IMG/VR virus record: IMGVR_UViG_3300017763_004938 | Span: 1-22,295 of that record | DNA from: a virus | DNA: 22,295 nt | Reading direction: 5' to 3' (one strand) | Shown: positions 6,600 to 14,168 of the stretch, in pieces | Position numbering within the stretch: the first letter of the stretch is position 1 | Layout: the number at the start of each line of letters is the position of its first letter | Translations under genes and position numbers: made by a program | Notes under the pieces: model-generated | What the model was told of the DNA's origin: nothing | Seen by the model: the letters and a program-made list of their open reading frames with translations, nothing else | Database searches by the model: none

Positions 6600-8280
6600 A
6601 ATTCCTTGTTTGGCTTTCAAGTCTAGCTGCGAGGTTGACTGCATCTCCAATGACGGAATAGTCAAATCTAACTTCTGACCCCATGTTTCCGACAATGCAG
6701 TCCCCGGTATTGACACCAATGCCAACATTAATAGGAGGGAGATTGAGTGGTTTAAGTTCTTCATTAAGTTTCTTGGTTGCTTCTATTATTTCAATTGAAG
6801 TCTTGACAGCCATATCAGCATGGTTGTCACAAGGCAATGGTGCATTCCAGAATGCCATAATACAATCGCCCATGTACTTGTCAACTGTTCCATTATTATT
6901 TAGAATTATCTTCGTCTGCAAATCTAAGAATTTATTAACTAACTCTACAAGTCCCTCAGGGTCATCATTGTTTTTATAATGCTCCGATATGGGTGTGAAT
7001 CCACATATGTCCATGAACATAAAACTCATCTCTCTTCTCTCACCACCCAGCTTTAATAGTGTTGGATCGTCTTGTAACATCCTAACCATGTCGGGTGATA
7101 AATACGTTTGAAATTGTTTTTTAATCTGCTCTTTTAACTTGTAGGTAGTATAATATTTGTTAAACGAGCTCTGCGCAAATACCACTATTGAACAAAGCAA
7201 AGCGAAGGATGCATCTAAGAAGATTAAGGTCGTCCATAAGTACCACGACACTCCAATCGAGGCGCCAATCATACCAACAGACACTAACCCCGCAGCAACT
7301 GTGGGAAGAGTATAGACCGCTAGAAGAATTCCTAAACATATGCTCACCAGAAGAGCGAGCTCGGCTATTGCACTCCAGTCGGGTTCGACTATTTGAATAC
7401 CTGAAAGGGCGGTCTGAATTAGATGTGCTTGAACTTCGTGGGGATACATTGGTCCCATTGATGTTGCAACTGGATTAGAATATCCTTCAGCTGTAATTCC
7501 AAATACTAATACTTTGCCTTGAGGTATATCATCTAGTATAGATTGTGATTGAAATTTATTCCAAAATGCAATTGGGATTTGGCCAAAGCTGTCTGTGGTT
7601 ATTGGATCTAGTTTTCCAATCCTAACCCACTCTACTCCATTGTCTCCAACTTTAACATTATAGCTTGGTTCTCCAGTAAATACTCTAAGTGTATCGAGCG
7701 CAAGTCCAGGGTACTGAGTATCATTTGCTCTAATGATAAGAGGAGCTCTTCGCACAACGCCTGTTGGCTGGTCTGGAATACTTGCTGCAGCTCCAACTCC
7801 CATTGCCCAGTTACCGAGTATATCAATAGGATATAATAATCCTGGATATTCATATAACCATCCTTTAGGATCTTTTCCAAATGTACCTACACCAACATGA
7901 GCTCCAACTCCATCTGATAATTGATTGGTTGGTGCTGATGTTAATACTGTTGCTTTGTTTGCAATCGCTTGCATGAATTCATGATCACCACCAAATCTAT
8001 CTGGCTCTGAATATATCATGTTTAGAACATATAAAGAATTGCCAGGTCCTTCGTTCATATACTTTGCCATTATTTCTCTGGGCCAAGGATACTGTCCTTC
8101 TTTTTGAATTGCTTTTTCGTCTATGTTAATAAGTACTATGTCTTCTGATTGTACTTGTTCTTGCGTCTGTTGGAAGTAATCGTATTGGATAAACCTTAAA
8201 GATTTTATTGGATCAGGATTCCATACCTTGACAGATGCCAATAGCATTATAGTTATTAATACACTCCACCACTTAGTCAT
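6475..8280 (-). CDS. CHASE2-sensor class III adenylyl cyclase, membrane-bound
   Basis: A 601-residue protein. It has one N-terminal hydrophobic helix (about 5-18), a CHASE2 extracytoplasmic sensor (about 28-300, with the typical DIVLINIDEKAI start and PWPRE), a block of two or three membrane spans (about 304-370), and a C-terminal class III cyclase domain (about 410-600). Both metal-binding aspartates are present (D424 in FMDICGFT, D472 in KYMGDCIMAF), as are the adenine-selecting Lys468, a Ser542 at the usual Asp/Thr position, and transition-state N549 and R553 in VIGDAVNLAARLES. It should therefore make cAMP in response to a periplasmic signal. It starts 4 bases after the preceding gene. 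A complete receptor cyclase on a phage-like genome is very unusual. Guanylyl specificity is unlikely given Lys468. Confidence 0.95.
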   Translation of the reverse strand: MTKWWSVLITIMLLASVKVWNPDPIKSLRFIQYDYFQQTQEQVQSEDIVLINIDEKAIQKEGQYPWPREIMAKYMNEGPGNSLYVLNMIYSEPDRFGGDHEFMQAIANKATVLTSAPTNQLSDGVGAHVGVGTFGKDPKGWLYEYPGLLYPIDILGNWAMGVGAAASIPDQPTGVVRRAPLIIRANDTQYPGLALDTLRVFTGEPSYNVKVGDNGVEWVRIGKLDPITTDSFGQIPIAFWNKFQSQSILDDIPQGKVLVFGITAEGYSNPVATSMGPMYPHEVQAHLIQTALSGIQIVEPDWSAIAELALLVSICLGILLAVYTLPTVAAGLVSVGMIGASIGVSWYLWTTLIFLDASFALLCSIVVFAQSSFNKYYTTYKLKEQIKKQFQTYLSPDMVRMLQDDPTLLKLGGERREMSFMFMDICGFTPISEHYKNNDDPEGLVELVNKFLDLQTKIILNNNGTVDKYMGDCIMAFWNAPLPCDNHADMAVKTSIEIIEATKKLNEELKPLNLPPINVGIGVNTGDCIVGNMGSEVRFDYSVIGDAVNLAARLESQTRNYEGVDLLLSSFTRDASTERTFTEVDCITVKGKTEPVTIYTY

Positions 8281-8283
8281 AAT

Positions 8284-8445
8284 TTATATCCAACATACCG
8301 GATAAACACACCAATAGGGATTAAATATCCCCATCATCCATAGGATTAAGAGTCCTAGTGGTATTTTAACCCATAGTTTATCTTTAGACCACTCTCTAAA
8401 CCTTAAAGCATGTGGCACTAGTTTATTGTATAACCAATTTGTCAT
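8284..8445 (-). CDS. Small membrane protein, unknown
   Basis: A 53-residue protein with a basic amphipathic N-terminus (LVPHALRFREWSKDKLWVK) and one membrane span at about 28-40 (IPLGLLILWMMGIF), ending with two Cys (WCVYPVCWI). The ATG at 8445 is preceded by AGGAAAAATT, better than the in-frame ATG at 8484 that lies inside the upstream gene. It sits between the ATP-grasp gene and the cyclase, 3 bases before the latter. It could be a small partner of the cyclase, but only proximity supports that. Confidence 0.7.
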   Translation of the reverse strand: MTNWLYNKLVPHALRFREWSKDKLWVKIPLGLLILWMMGIFNPYWCVYPVCWI

Positions 8446-8453
8446 AATTTTTC

Positions 8454-9731
8454 CTAATAGGGTTTTGATCCTGGATAACAACACTCGCTTCTCAAGAGTT
8501 CAAAGTCAGAAGTTCTTGCATCGTCTTCATATTCGTATTTGTTATCGACTTGTTTAGTTATTGTCATTTTACTTTTACTTTTCATCATTGTCCACATAGA
8601 ACTATCATCTTTTCTAATTAAATCAGACACATTGTTCCACCATTCTATATATAAAGTATCGCTTGGCTTAAACAATTTATATCCTGGGCATAAATTTGCC
8701 TCTAAAAAATACATTTTTTTATTCTTATCAAACATAAAATCCATACCAAATGTTGTCCACGTTCTACCCTCAAGACATTTTGGCACTTTTTGATAAGGTA
8801 TTATTTCGTCTAGGTATTCTTTTATATATTGACACATTTTAGGATATATTTCATTATAATTTTCAAAGAATTTTGGATCATCATTTAATCTCATAAAGCT
8901 ATGTTGAGCCTTTAAATTGGCTAAAGGATCGTGCCACCACTCTTCTATTTCTTCAAATTTTTCACTAGGGTCCAGATCATCATAAGATTTGTACCTCATT
9001 TTAATATCTCTTGTGTGAGTAGAGTTTGTTAAATGAAACCAACCAGGCTTTATCCAATGACCAAGTCTGCTAGATGTATCCATTATTTCATCTCTTGTTT
9101 TATGCTTAAACAGAGCAAACTTATAATGATAATCTTTCATTACTGCTACGTCACCCTGATCACTAACAAGCGCCCATATTCTTATTGAATATTTTTTATC
9201 TTTAAAGAAATCTTTATCAATAAAGTCTGGATGTGATCCATTATAATCAATATCAAATAAATGCGGATCTATGTTTCGTTGAAGCAGCTTTCTGGGTGGC
9301 ACAAGATTATTGGTTTTAGATAAACGGTTGTGTAAACGGTTTCCTGGAAGTATACTTATTCCTGTTCCAGCTTCTAATTTGTAATGTTTTTGAAAGTATA
9401 GTTCTTTGTCGTTTAATATATCACCACACTCTTCATGTTCAAAATATGTTGGAGGGAACCAGTCTTTATTTCTTATTAGTTTAAGTAGACCCTTATCTCC
9501 CAACCCAGCTCTACAACCACACACACAATTTTTCATAATAGTTGCTTTGTGGTGTCTGCAGTATCTCATGACTTTTTGATGCCATGGTGTTCTATATATA
9601 AACACATCATAATCATCAGCAACTTTTTCTGGTTTTTGATTTGCACTACCAGCACACATATCATTAGTAGGCTCGCCGGCAAGTTTTAACAGTGGCTCCC
9701 ACTTTACACTAAAATTAAAAAGTCTTTTCAT
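8454..9731 (-). CDS. Tubulin-tyrosine-ligase-like ATP-grasp protein
   Basis: A 425-residue protein with the TTL-family order of motifs: YFQKHYK (K115, nucleotide-binding Lys) with AGTGISIL, YSIRIWALV (R184), HLTNSTHTRD (233-242, the HLTN signature), and the metal site FGMDFMFD with YFLEANLCPGY (D331, E344, N346). TTL-like ligases use ATP to join an amino acid, often Glu, Gly or Tyr, to a protein side chain or C-terminus. The start is the ATG at 9731, because the upstream in-frame extension lies in the intergenic gap and the preceding gene. Just upstream is a curlin-like gene, so a secreted or structural phage protein could be the substrate; this is inference. Cys-rich NCVCGCRAG (68-76) is an extra feature. 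The substrate is unknown. Confidence 0.85.
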   Translation of the reverse strand: MKRLFNFSVKWEPLLKLAGEPTNDMCAGSANQKPEKVADDYDVFIYRTPWHQKVMRYCRHHKATIMKNCVCGCRAGLGDKGLLKLIRNKDWFPPTYFEHEECGDILNDKELYFQKHYKLEAGTGISILPGNRLHNRLSKTNNLVPPRKLLQRNIDPHLFDIDYNGSHPDFIDKDFFKDKKYSIRIWALVSDQGDVAVMKDYHYKFALFKHKTRDEIMDTSSRLGHWIKPGWFHLTNSTHTRDIKMRYKSYDDLDPSEKFEEIEEWWHDPLANLKAQHSFMRLNDDPKFFENYNEIYPKMCQYIKEYLDEIIPYQKVPKCLEGRTWTTFGMDFMFDKNKKMYFLEANLCPGYKLFKPSDTLYIEWWNNVSDLIRKDDSSMWTMMKSKSKMTITKQVDNKYEYEDDARTSDFELLRSECCYPGSKPY

Positions 9732-9748
9732 AATATAATGTAGTTCAA

Positions 9749-10396
9749 CTAATCGCCTTGAGTAACATTGATAGTACAACCACCAGCTGTTACACAAGTT
9801 TGAGTTAAAGAATATGATTGATCGGTTACACCTTGTTGTAATAAATCTAGATTAGTTGCTTGGGATCCCTTCAATGTAATTAATGCAGTATGTGCACCCG
9901 ATCCTTTTTGCATCAAATCTACGTCAGAATTATTAGCTGTACCGTAATAATAAAGTCTAGCATACTTGTCGCCAGCACCCTCTTGCCATATATCTGTATT
10001 AGTATTGTTAGAATGAATATCTAAGTAAGTCTCATGATCTCCGTCACCATCTTGGTATACGTCAACTGCATTATAATCACCAAGTACATGGGCTCCATAA
10101 ACAGCTCCACCACGTTGGTCTATATTAATTACATTTGAAACACCATCAACATCACCACCCCAACTAGCTCCAGATCCCCACCAGGGTACCCATGATACTG
10201 TATTGTTATCATTTTTTTGAGTTAAGTTAAATGTGTTGTTATTATGTGCTGTACTAAATCTAATTAAGTTGCCATACCCTATCTGGTCAATATCAATATT
10301 AACATTATCCCCACTACTAACTTGTTCTATGTGTACGTGATTGTCTCCAGCGAATGCTGGCATTGTTAAAAATAATATTGCTAAAAATCTAATCAC
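9749..10396 (-). CDS. Curlin-like secreted repeat protein A
   Basis: A 215-residue protein with a clear signal peptide (MIRFLAILFLTMPAFA). The rest is a series of curlin-type repeats with the N-x-x-I-x-Q-x-G-x-x-N pattern, for example NVNIDIDQIGYGN (31-43), TFNLTQKNDNN (55-65) and VINIDQRGG (89-97), then further Q-x-G repeats near 115, 138, 163 and 188. It ends with a Cys pair (C201-x5-C207) and a final NVTQGD. Such repeats stack as amyloid-like beta-arches in CsgA and CsgB. It starts with GTG at 10396, 8 bases inside the end of the ACP gene. CsgG/CsgF lie upstream in the same cluster, so this is a candidate export substrate. A beta-solenoid adhesin is the alternative. Confidence 0.82.
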   Translation of the reverse strand: MIRFLAILFLTMPAFAGDNHVHIEQVSSGDNVNIDIDQIGYGNLIRFSTAHNNNTFNLTQKNDNNTVSWVPWWGSGASWGGDVDGVSNVINIDQRGGAVYGAHVLGDYNAVDVYQDGDGDHETYLDIHSNNTNTDIWQEGAGDKYARLYYYGTANNSDVDLMQKGSGAHTALITLKGSQATNLDLLQQGVTDQSYSLTQTCVTAGGCTINVTQGD

Positions 10397-10598
10397 TTAT
10401 ATACGCCTTAAGTTCTCCTACAGTATGTAAGAGTTCTGCATCTTCGTCGGGAATTGAAATGTTGTATTCGCTTTCTACATCCATAATTATTTCAACTACT
10501 GATAATGAGTCTGCACCCAGATCCTCAACTATATCAGACGAATCATAAATTGAATCTTCTTTAATGTTTAGTCTGTTAGCTAATATTTTTTCTATCAT
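10389..10598 (-). CDS. acpP: Acyl carrier protein
   Basis: A 69-residue acyl carrier protein with the phosphopantetheine site EDLGADSLSVVEIIM (Ser31 in the D-S-L motif) and the expected four-helix pattern and acidic helix II. It should carry acyl chains as thioesters after activation by the host AcpS. GAGG lies well before the ATG at 10598. It sits between the FecR gene and a curlin-like gene, overlapping the latter. No acyltransferase or synthase is in the window, so the acyl chain or its acceptor is not known. It could serve lipid metabolism or post-translational acylation; neither is shown. Confidence 0.93.
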   Translation of the reverse strand: MIEKILANRLNIKEDSIYDSSDIVEDLGADSLSVVEIIMDVESEYNISIPDEDAELLHTVGELKAYISD

Positions 10599-10619
10599 TT
10601 TTTGTACCTCTATTAATAT

Positions 10620-11768
10620 TTAGTTCTGTTGAGTTATGACAATAAAAATATCATCGCACCCATTTAAACATATCTCTCCTTCGTATCCTTCTACATATGA
10701 TACTATTGATGCAGCTGCACCTATGTCTAGTTGCAATCTAATGGCTCCGTTTACGTCCCTTAAAAATACTACGTCGCCATCTTGTTCAAACACGTTGTAT
10801 TGTGAATCTTTGTTAAACCCAACTGAAGCACCTTTTATTGTAAATGCGCCTCCAGAACCCTGTTTCTGTACGTCAGAGAGGGATGCTGTAGTTCGAACTA
10901 ATGCTTCTACTATATCAAGCAAATCGGTTAAGAAGTCAACATCCAAGAAGTCTATATCTAATTCTGAAAATTCTAATTCGTCTGTAGATAGTCCTGCATC
11001 TCCTTCAAGCTCATTAAACTCTAAAAAGTCTACATCTAATAATCCTTGATCTTGATTTTCTTCGTCCCTTGCTGTAGCTTCTAAGTTCCGTCTTACATCA
11101 GGAGGTGGTGCTACAATAAACATATTGTCAATCATATTGGGTGTTATGTTATTAATAACAACTGTTGGTGTTGGAGGGCTATCATATGCTGTTACCATTG
11201 TAGCTGCATATGCTTCTGTAAGTGTGACTTTTCCTCCATCATTAAACACGTCTATTTGTCCAGATGGATTACCAAAGTCGTCTGGCAATAATATAACTAA
11301 ACTTCTCCCTAGCTCATCTATAGTTGTCGTAAAGTCTGTCCCTCTAACAGCAATAGTAGCTGTTGGAGTTGATATATCTATATTGTTCTTATTAACCATT
11401 CCAAGTCGTCCACTAGCAAATCTAGCAGTGCCCATTGCCATACGCATGGTCATTTTACTTTTACTTGGATCGGGGTCATAGTATACGTTATCAATGTATA
11501 CTCTTGTGTTTTCTGTTAATGATAATTCTGCTTTATCTTTGAATTCGATAAGCATTCTGCCGTTGTTTGTTTCGGCAGTGTCGTTCATGTTTACTTCTGG
11601 TACGAACGAACCTGAGACTACGAGCTCTTCTCCAGCCTCTCTAGTTAGCTTTGCGCTTCCTTTATACTCTTTAATATCTCCAATGGGTTCAGCTAAAACC
11701 GAACCCATGAAGAAGCCTATACTAGCTGTCGTTAGTAGTGTCTTTCTGATTAATTTGAATTGTTGCAT
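10620..11768 (-). CDS. Exported FecR-domain protein
   Basis: A 382-residue protein with a signal peptide (about 1-26, ending GSVLA) and a FecR domain at about 35-165: GRMLIEFKDKAELSLTENTR and then TPTATIAVRGTDF (134-146), the family's diagnostic strand. A Pro-rich linker (about 198-225) is followed by an acidic region (240-288) with LDVDFL twice (244-249, 275-280). The C-terminal domain ends in a Cys pair (EICLNGCDD). FecR domains in exported proteins are thought to bind peptidoglycan or sugars; no FecI sigma factor is nearby, so this is not the classic FecR regulator. It starts 47 bases inside the curlin-like B gene, supported by the signal peptide. A scaffold or anchor for the secreted repeat proteins is possible, as inference. 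Confidence 0.88.
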   Translation of the reverse strand: MQQFKLIRKTLLTTASIGFFMGSVLAEPIGDIKEYKGSAKLTREAGEELVVSGSFVPEVNMNDTAETNNGRMLIEFKDKAELSLTENTRVYIDNVYYDPDPSKSKMTMRMAMGTARFASGRLGMVNKNNIDISTPTATIAVRGTDFTTTIDELGRSLVILLPDDFGNPSGQIDVFNDGGKVTLTEAYAATMVTAYDSPPTPTVVINNITPNMIDNMFIVAPPPDVRRNLEATARDEENQDQGLLDVDFLEFNELEGDAGLSTDELEFSELDIDFLDVDFLTDLLDIVEALVRTTASLSDVQKQGSGGAFTIKGASVGFNKDSQYNVFEQDGDVVFLRDVNGAIRLQLDIGAAASIVSYVEGYEGEICLNGCDDIFIVITQQN

Positions 11769-12450
11769 TCTCAGAATCTATGTCCAATGTTATGATACCA
11801 TTACAAGTAGAAATACCCTGGGGGCATGATCCACTCATTTGGTTGATATCAATATCAGCACCGGAGCCAACATGAGTCAAATTGATCTCTTGCTCACCAC
11901 CATCTTTTTGCATAGTATTAATGTTGTTTGATCCACCTGTAATATCAAAGTTCCAAACTGCATCATCGACGTCTATATCAACATCAAATACGTTTGAACT
12001 TCCAATTACTGTCAAGTCAAAATCTAATCTTTCTGCACTAGCGTTAGCACCTATGTCAAGGTCCATTGTATTGGAGTCACCAGTGATGTCCGAAGCGATG
12101 TTCATATCATCTGCTGATCCAGTAGAACCAATGTTCCAGTCCCATACATTGCTGTCGCCAATCCAACTTAAAACAACGGTCGACGTATCAGCGATGAACG
12201 GTCCGTATAATAAGTTTTCATTACCTTGCTGATCTATATTAAAATTTAATGTGGTACCAGTAATTACCATTGGGGACGAGCTTGATGAAAAGTCGTTCAA
12301 TCCAATTTTGTTACCGTAACCAATTTGATCAATTAAAAGTGTTAAAGTATCACCCTCTTGATTGATGTTAATTTCGTTATCGTCAGTGGCTGCTGCATAA
12401 ATGAAAGATGTAGAGAATAGTAAAGTTAGGCCTAATAATATTCTATTCAT
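11722..12450 (-). CDS. Curlin-like secreted repeat protein B
   Basis: A 242-residue protein with a signal peptide (MNRILLGLTLLFSTSFIYAA), then curlin-like repeats: EININQEGD, LLIDQIGYGNKIGL (38-51) and FNIDQQGNENLL (70-81). The DQIGYGN segment is shared with protein A, so the two are paralogues. The middle has an Asp-rich repeat built on G-x-S-N (97-101, 123-127, 149-153, 171-175; spacing 26, 26, 22). It ends with a Cys pair (SCPQGISTC) and a final IQINQKD repeat. The stop codons of CsgG encode its ribosome site (GGAGAAGGA) and the start overlaps CsgG by 8 bases. This tight link to CsgG makes it the best candidate substrate. It is too acidic and degenerate in the middle for a classic CsgA. 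Confidence 0.82.
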   Translation of the reverse strand: MNRILLGLTLLFSTSFIYAAATDDNEININQEGDTLTLLIDQIGYGNKIGLNDFSSSSSPMVITGTTLNFNIDQQGNENLLYGPFIADTSTVVLSWIGDSNVWDWNIGSTGSADDMNIASDITGDSNTMDLDIGANASAERLDFDLTVIGSSNVFDVDIDVDDAVWNFDITGGSNNINTMQKDGGEQEINLTHVGSGADIDINQMSGSCPQGISTCNGIITLDIDSENATIQINQKDTTNDS

Positions 12451-13381
12451 TTCCTTCTCCCTCTAAAGGATGTAAAAGCTGAGTTCCGTCCGCATTATGC
12501 GGGTGCCTATGTCCATCCTTGATTGTCCAAAAACCTCTATCATGTCCTTGGTATATTAATTCCAGTACTGCAGCTTCAACAGCTGTTCGTACCGCATAAG
12601 TCACATTCTCATTATTTCCCACACCGTCTTCATATTCTAATAAGGTAGTTCCGTTTTCAATAAACTTAAAAACATCTCCACCGCCACCATAAGAAAGGAT
12701 AGACTTTCTTGTTTGGACGTTTAATAATACTTCACCAGTTAGAACACTAACAGCTCTAACAGAAACAGTAACTTGATCTTGTTTATACTGTTTTGTTTTG
12801 CCTATACCAAAGATACGCGCGCCACGACCTCCGGATTTTATATTAGTGTCATAACCTATAACGCCACCCTCAATAATCATTCCTGCGAATAAGAGTGGTC
12901 CAATATTTTGCGGCTCTATATTAAGCGCTTTTGCCGCTTCATCTCTTCCGGATCTAATAATCTGTCTTTCTCTAACTAGATGATCAATCCCTTGTCTCTC
13001 AACTACTCTAAACCAGGTTCCTCCACCTGCAGTTTTTAGAGCATCTATTAATAATTCTACACCACCTTGAGTTACAGCAGTACTAAATGACTGACCTGAG
13101 GCGGAATCTTTTCTTTGTCCTGATTTATCTAAAAAATCATAAACAGCTACAACTGGTTTTTGGTCTGGTGCCGGTAGTTGTAATAGTTCTAAGTAAGATG
13201 GTAAGTTAATTACTTCTGCTTCTTCAACACAAAGATAGGTTCTGTTAACTGCTTTTTCAACTGCAGTTATCATATCAACTATTTCTACTTGATCACATTT
13301 TATTGGCTCATCAGTCCATATTGGAGTATCAGACTCCTGTAAGACTCCTAAGATAAGCATTAAACCAAGTAGAGCTTCCAT
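12443..13381 (-). CDS. csgG: CsgG-like curli secretion pore
   Basis: A 312-residue CsgG homologue. The core is unmistakable: VVAVYDFLDKSGQRK (77-91), SFSTAVTQGGVELLIDALK (98-116), WFRVVERQGIDHLVRERQII (123-142), FAGMIIEGGVIGYDTN (165-180) and the C-terminal strands QVTVSVRAVSVLTGEVL. CsgG forms a nonameric outer-membrane channel for curli subunits. Escherichia CsgG is a lipoprotein, but here the first Cys is at 29, well beyond the short hydrophobic N-terminus (MEALLGLMLILGVLQ), so no standard lipobox is visible. An extra segment of about 60 residues with C29 and C51 precedes the core. It overlaps the CsgF stop as TAATG and the downstream curlin-like start. CsgE is not seen in the window. Confidence 0.95.
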   Translation of the reverse strand: MEALLGLMLILGVLQESDTPIWTDEPIKCDQVEIVDMITAVEKAVNRTYLCVEEAEVINLPSYLELLQLPAPDQKPVVAVYDFLDKSGQRKDSASGQSFSTAVTQGGVELLIDALKTAGGGTWFRVVERQGIDHLVRERQIIRSGRDEAAKALNIEPQNIGPLLFAGMIIEGGVIGYDTNIKSGGRGARIFGIGKTKQYKQDQVTVSVRAVSVLTGEVLLNVQTRKSILSYGGGGDVFKFIENGTTLLEYEDGVGNNENVTYAVRTAVEAAVLELIYQGHDRGFWTIKDGHRHPHNADGTQLLHPLEGEGNE

Positions 13382-13881
13382 TATCCGTCCCCATCTGAAC
13401 CATTACCATCACTGTCTTGTGAATAGTATCCAGTTCCAACCGGTATTTCTATAACGGTTTCAGATCCAAACTCATCTACAACTGTTAATCTAATAACATC
13501 TGGTGATCCATCAACACCAGGAACAAGTTCCCAAGTAATGACTGAACCTTCTAATGTAAATGTACCAAACGTATTTGGACTGTCGTTAGAAAACATACTG
13601 TCAACTAACTGTTTTGCAAACTGTGCGTAAATTCTTGACTCAAGATTCCTCATGAATTTGGCCAATGTAGTATTCTCTGCTTCCCTTTCTGCCGCTTTTC
13701 TTGCAGCCTCTAAAGCATCTTCGATTGCCTTCTTCCTTGAATGCTCCTGGTTCTCAATTGTTAAATAATGAGCACCAGTGCCTTGTCCACTGAATGAAGG
13801 ATTTTTAAATTTGTGTACTATGTCTGCTTGTGCTGTTAATGCCAGCGCTCCAACCAAACTAAGTAATATTTTATATACCAT
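13381..13881 (-). CDS. csgF: CsgF-like curli assembly factor
   Basis: A 166-residue protein with a signal peptide (MVYKILLSLVGALALTAQA) followed by the CsgF N-terminal segment FKNPSFSGQGTGAHYL (25-40), matching the FxNPxF motif that inserts into the CsgG channel as an upper constriction. A charged helix (about 48-75) comes next, then a beta-domain ending in a Gly/Asp tail. CsgF couples secretion through CsgG to nucleation of the fibre at the cell surface. AGGAG lies 10 bases before the ATG at 13881; the gene overlaps the preceding stop by 11 bases. It is directly followed by CsgG, the same pair noted in some marine phages. Confidence 0.93.
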   Translation of the reverse strand: MVYKILLSLVGALALTAQADIVHKFKNPSFSGQGTGAHYLTIENQEHSRKKAIEDALEAARKAAEREAENTTLAKFMRNLESRIYAQFAKQLVDSMFSNDSPNTFGTFTLEGSVITWELVPGVDGSPDVIRLTVVDEFGSETVIEIPVGTGYYSQDSDGNGSDGDG

Positions 13882-14167
13882 TATCTTTTAACTCCTGAAA
13901 TGCATTCTCTTTTTCTGCATCTCTAATAATATCTTGAGTCTGTTTATACTCTAATACTGTGTCTACCTTTTGTTGTAGACGAATTAAATCATTATCTAGC
14001 ATTCTAATTTGATCAATCAATTTGATCAACTCTTTTTGAGAGGTTCCTAGTGCTGGTTTTAATTCCAATGTTAGAAACTTCCACAGATACCACATAAAGT
14101 ATCCCATACCCAATGCAAGTACCATTGGAAAACCAAACTCAGCAACTAATAGCGCAACTTTATCCAT
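13871..14167 (-). CDS. Membrane protein with coiled coil (paralogue 2)
   Basis: A 98-residue protein with one N-terminal membrane span (about 5-32, FGFPMVLALGMGYFMWYLW) and a long helical tail rich in Leu, Glu and Lys (about 40-85, LIKLIDQIRMLDNDLIRLQQ) that looks like a coiled coil. It aligns end to end with the next upstream gene (14462-14169), so the pair probably arose by tandem duplication. The span-plus-coiled-coil plan resembles BhlA/UviB-type holin-like proteins, but CsgF directly downstream makes a role at the inner membrane under the Csg pore equally possible. Starts TAG-T-ATG after its neighbour. Confidence 0.78.
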   Translation of the reverse strand: MDKVALLVAEFGFPMVLALGMGYFMWYLWKFLTLELKPALGTSQKELIKLIDQIRMLDNDLIRLQQKVDTVLEYKQTQDIIRDAEKENAFQELKDNGI

Positions 14168-14168
14168 A

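Noticed and set aside
7632-7880. An 82-codon minus-strand frame within the cyclase gene
   Set aside because: Fully inside the CHASE2-coding region in another frame, with no start signal.
10620-11768. FecR protein as part of an iron-responsive FecI/FecR system
   Set aside because: No ECF sigma factor or TonB receptor is nearby and the protein has a cleavable signal peptide.
10636-11829. Three long plus-strand frames opposite the FecR gene
   Set aside because: Antisense frames of a gene with a signal peptide and clear domain; Ser/Thr/Val-rich composition typical of shadow frames.
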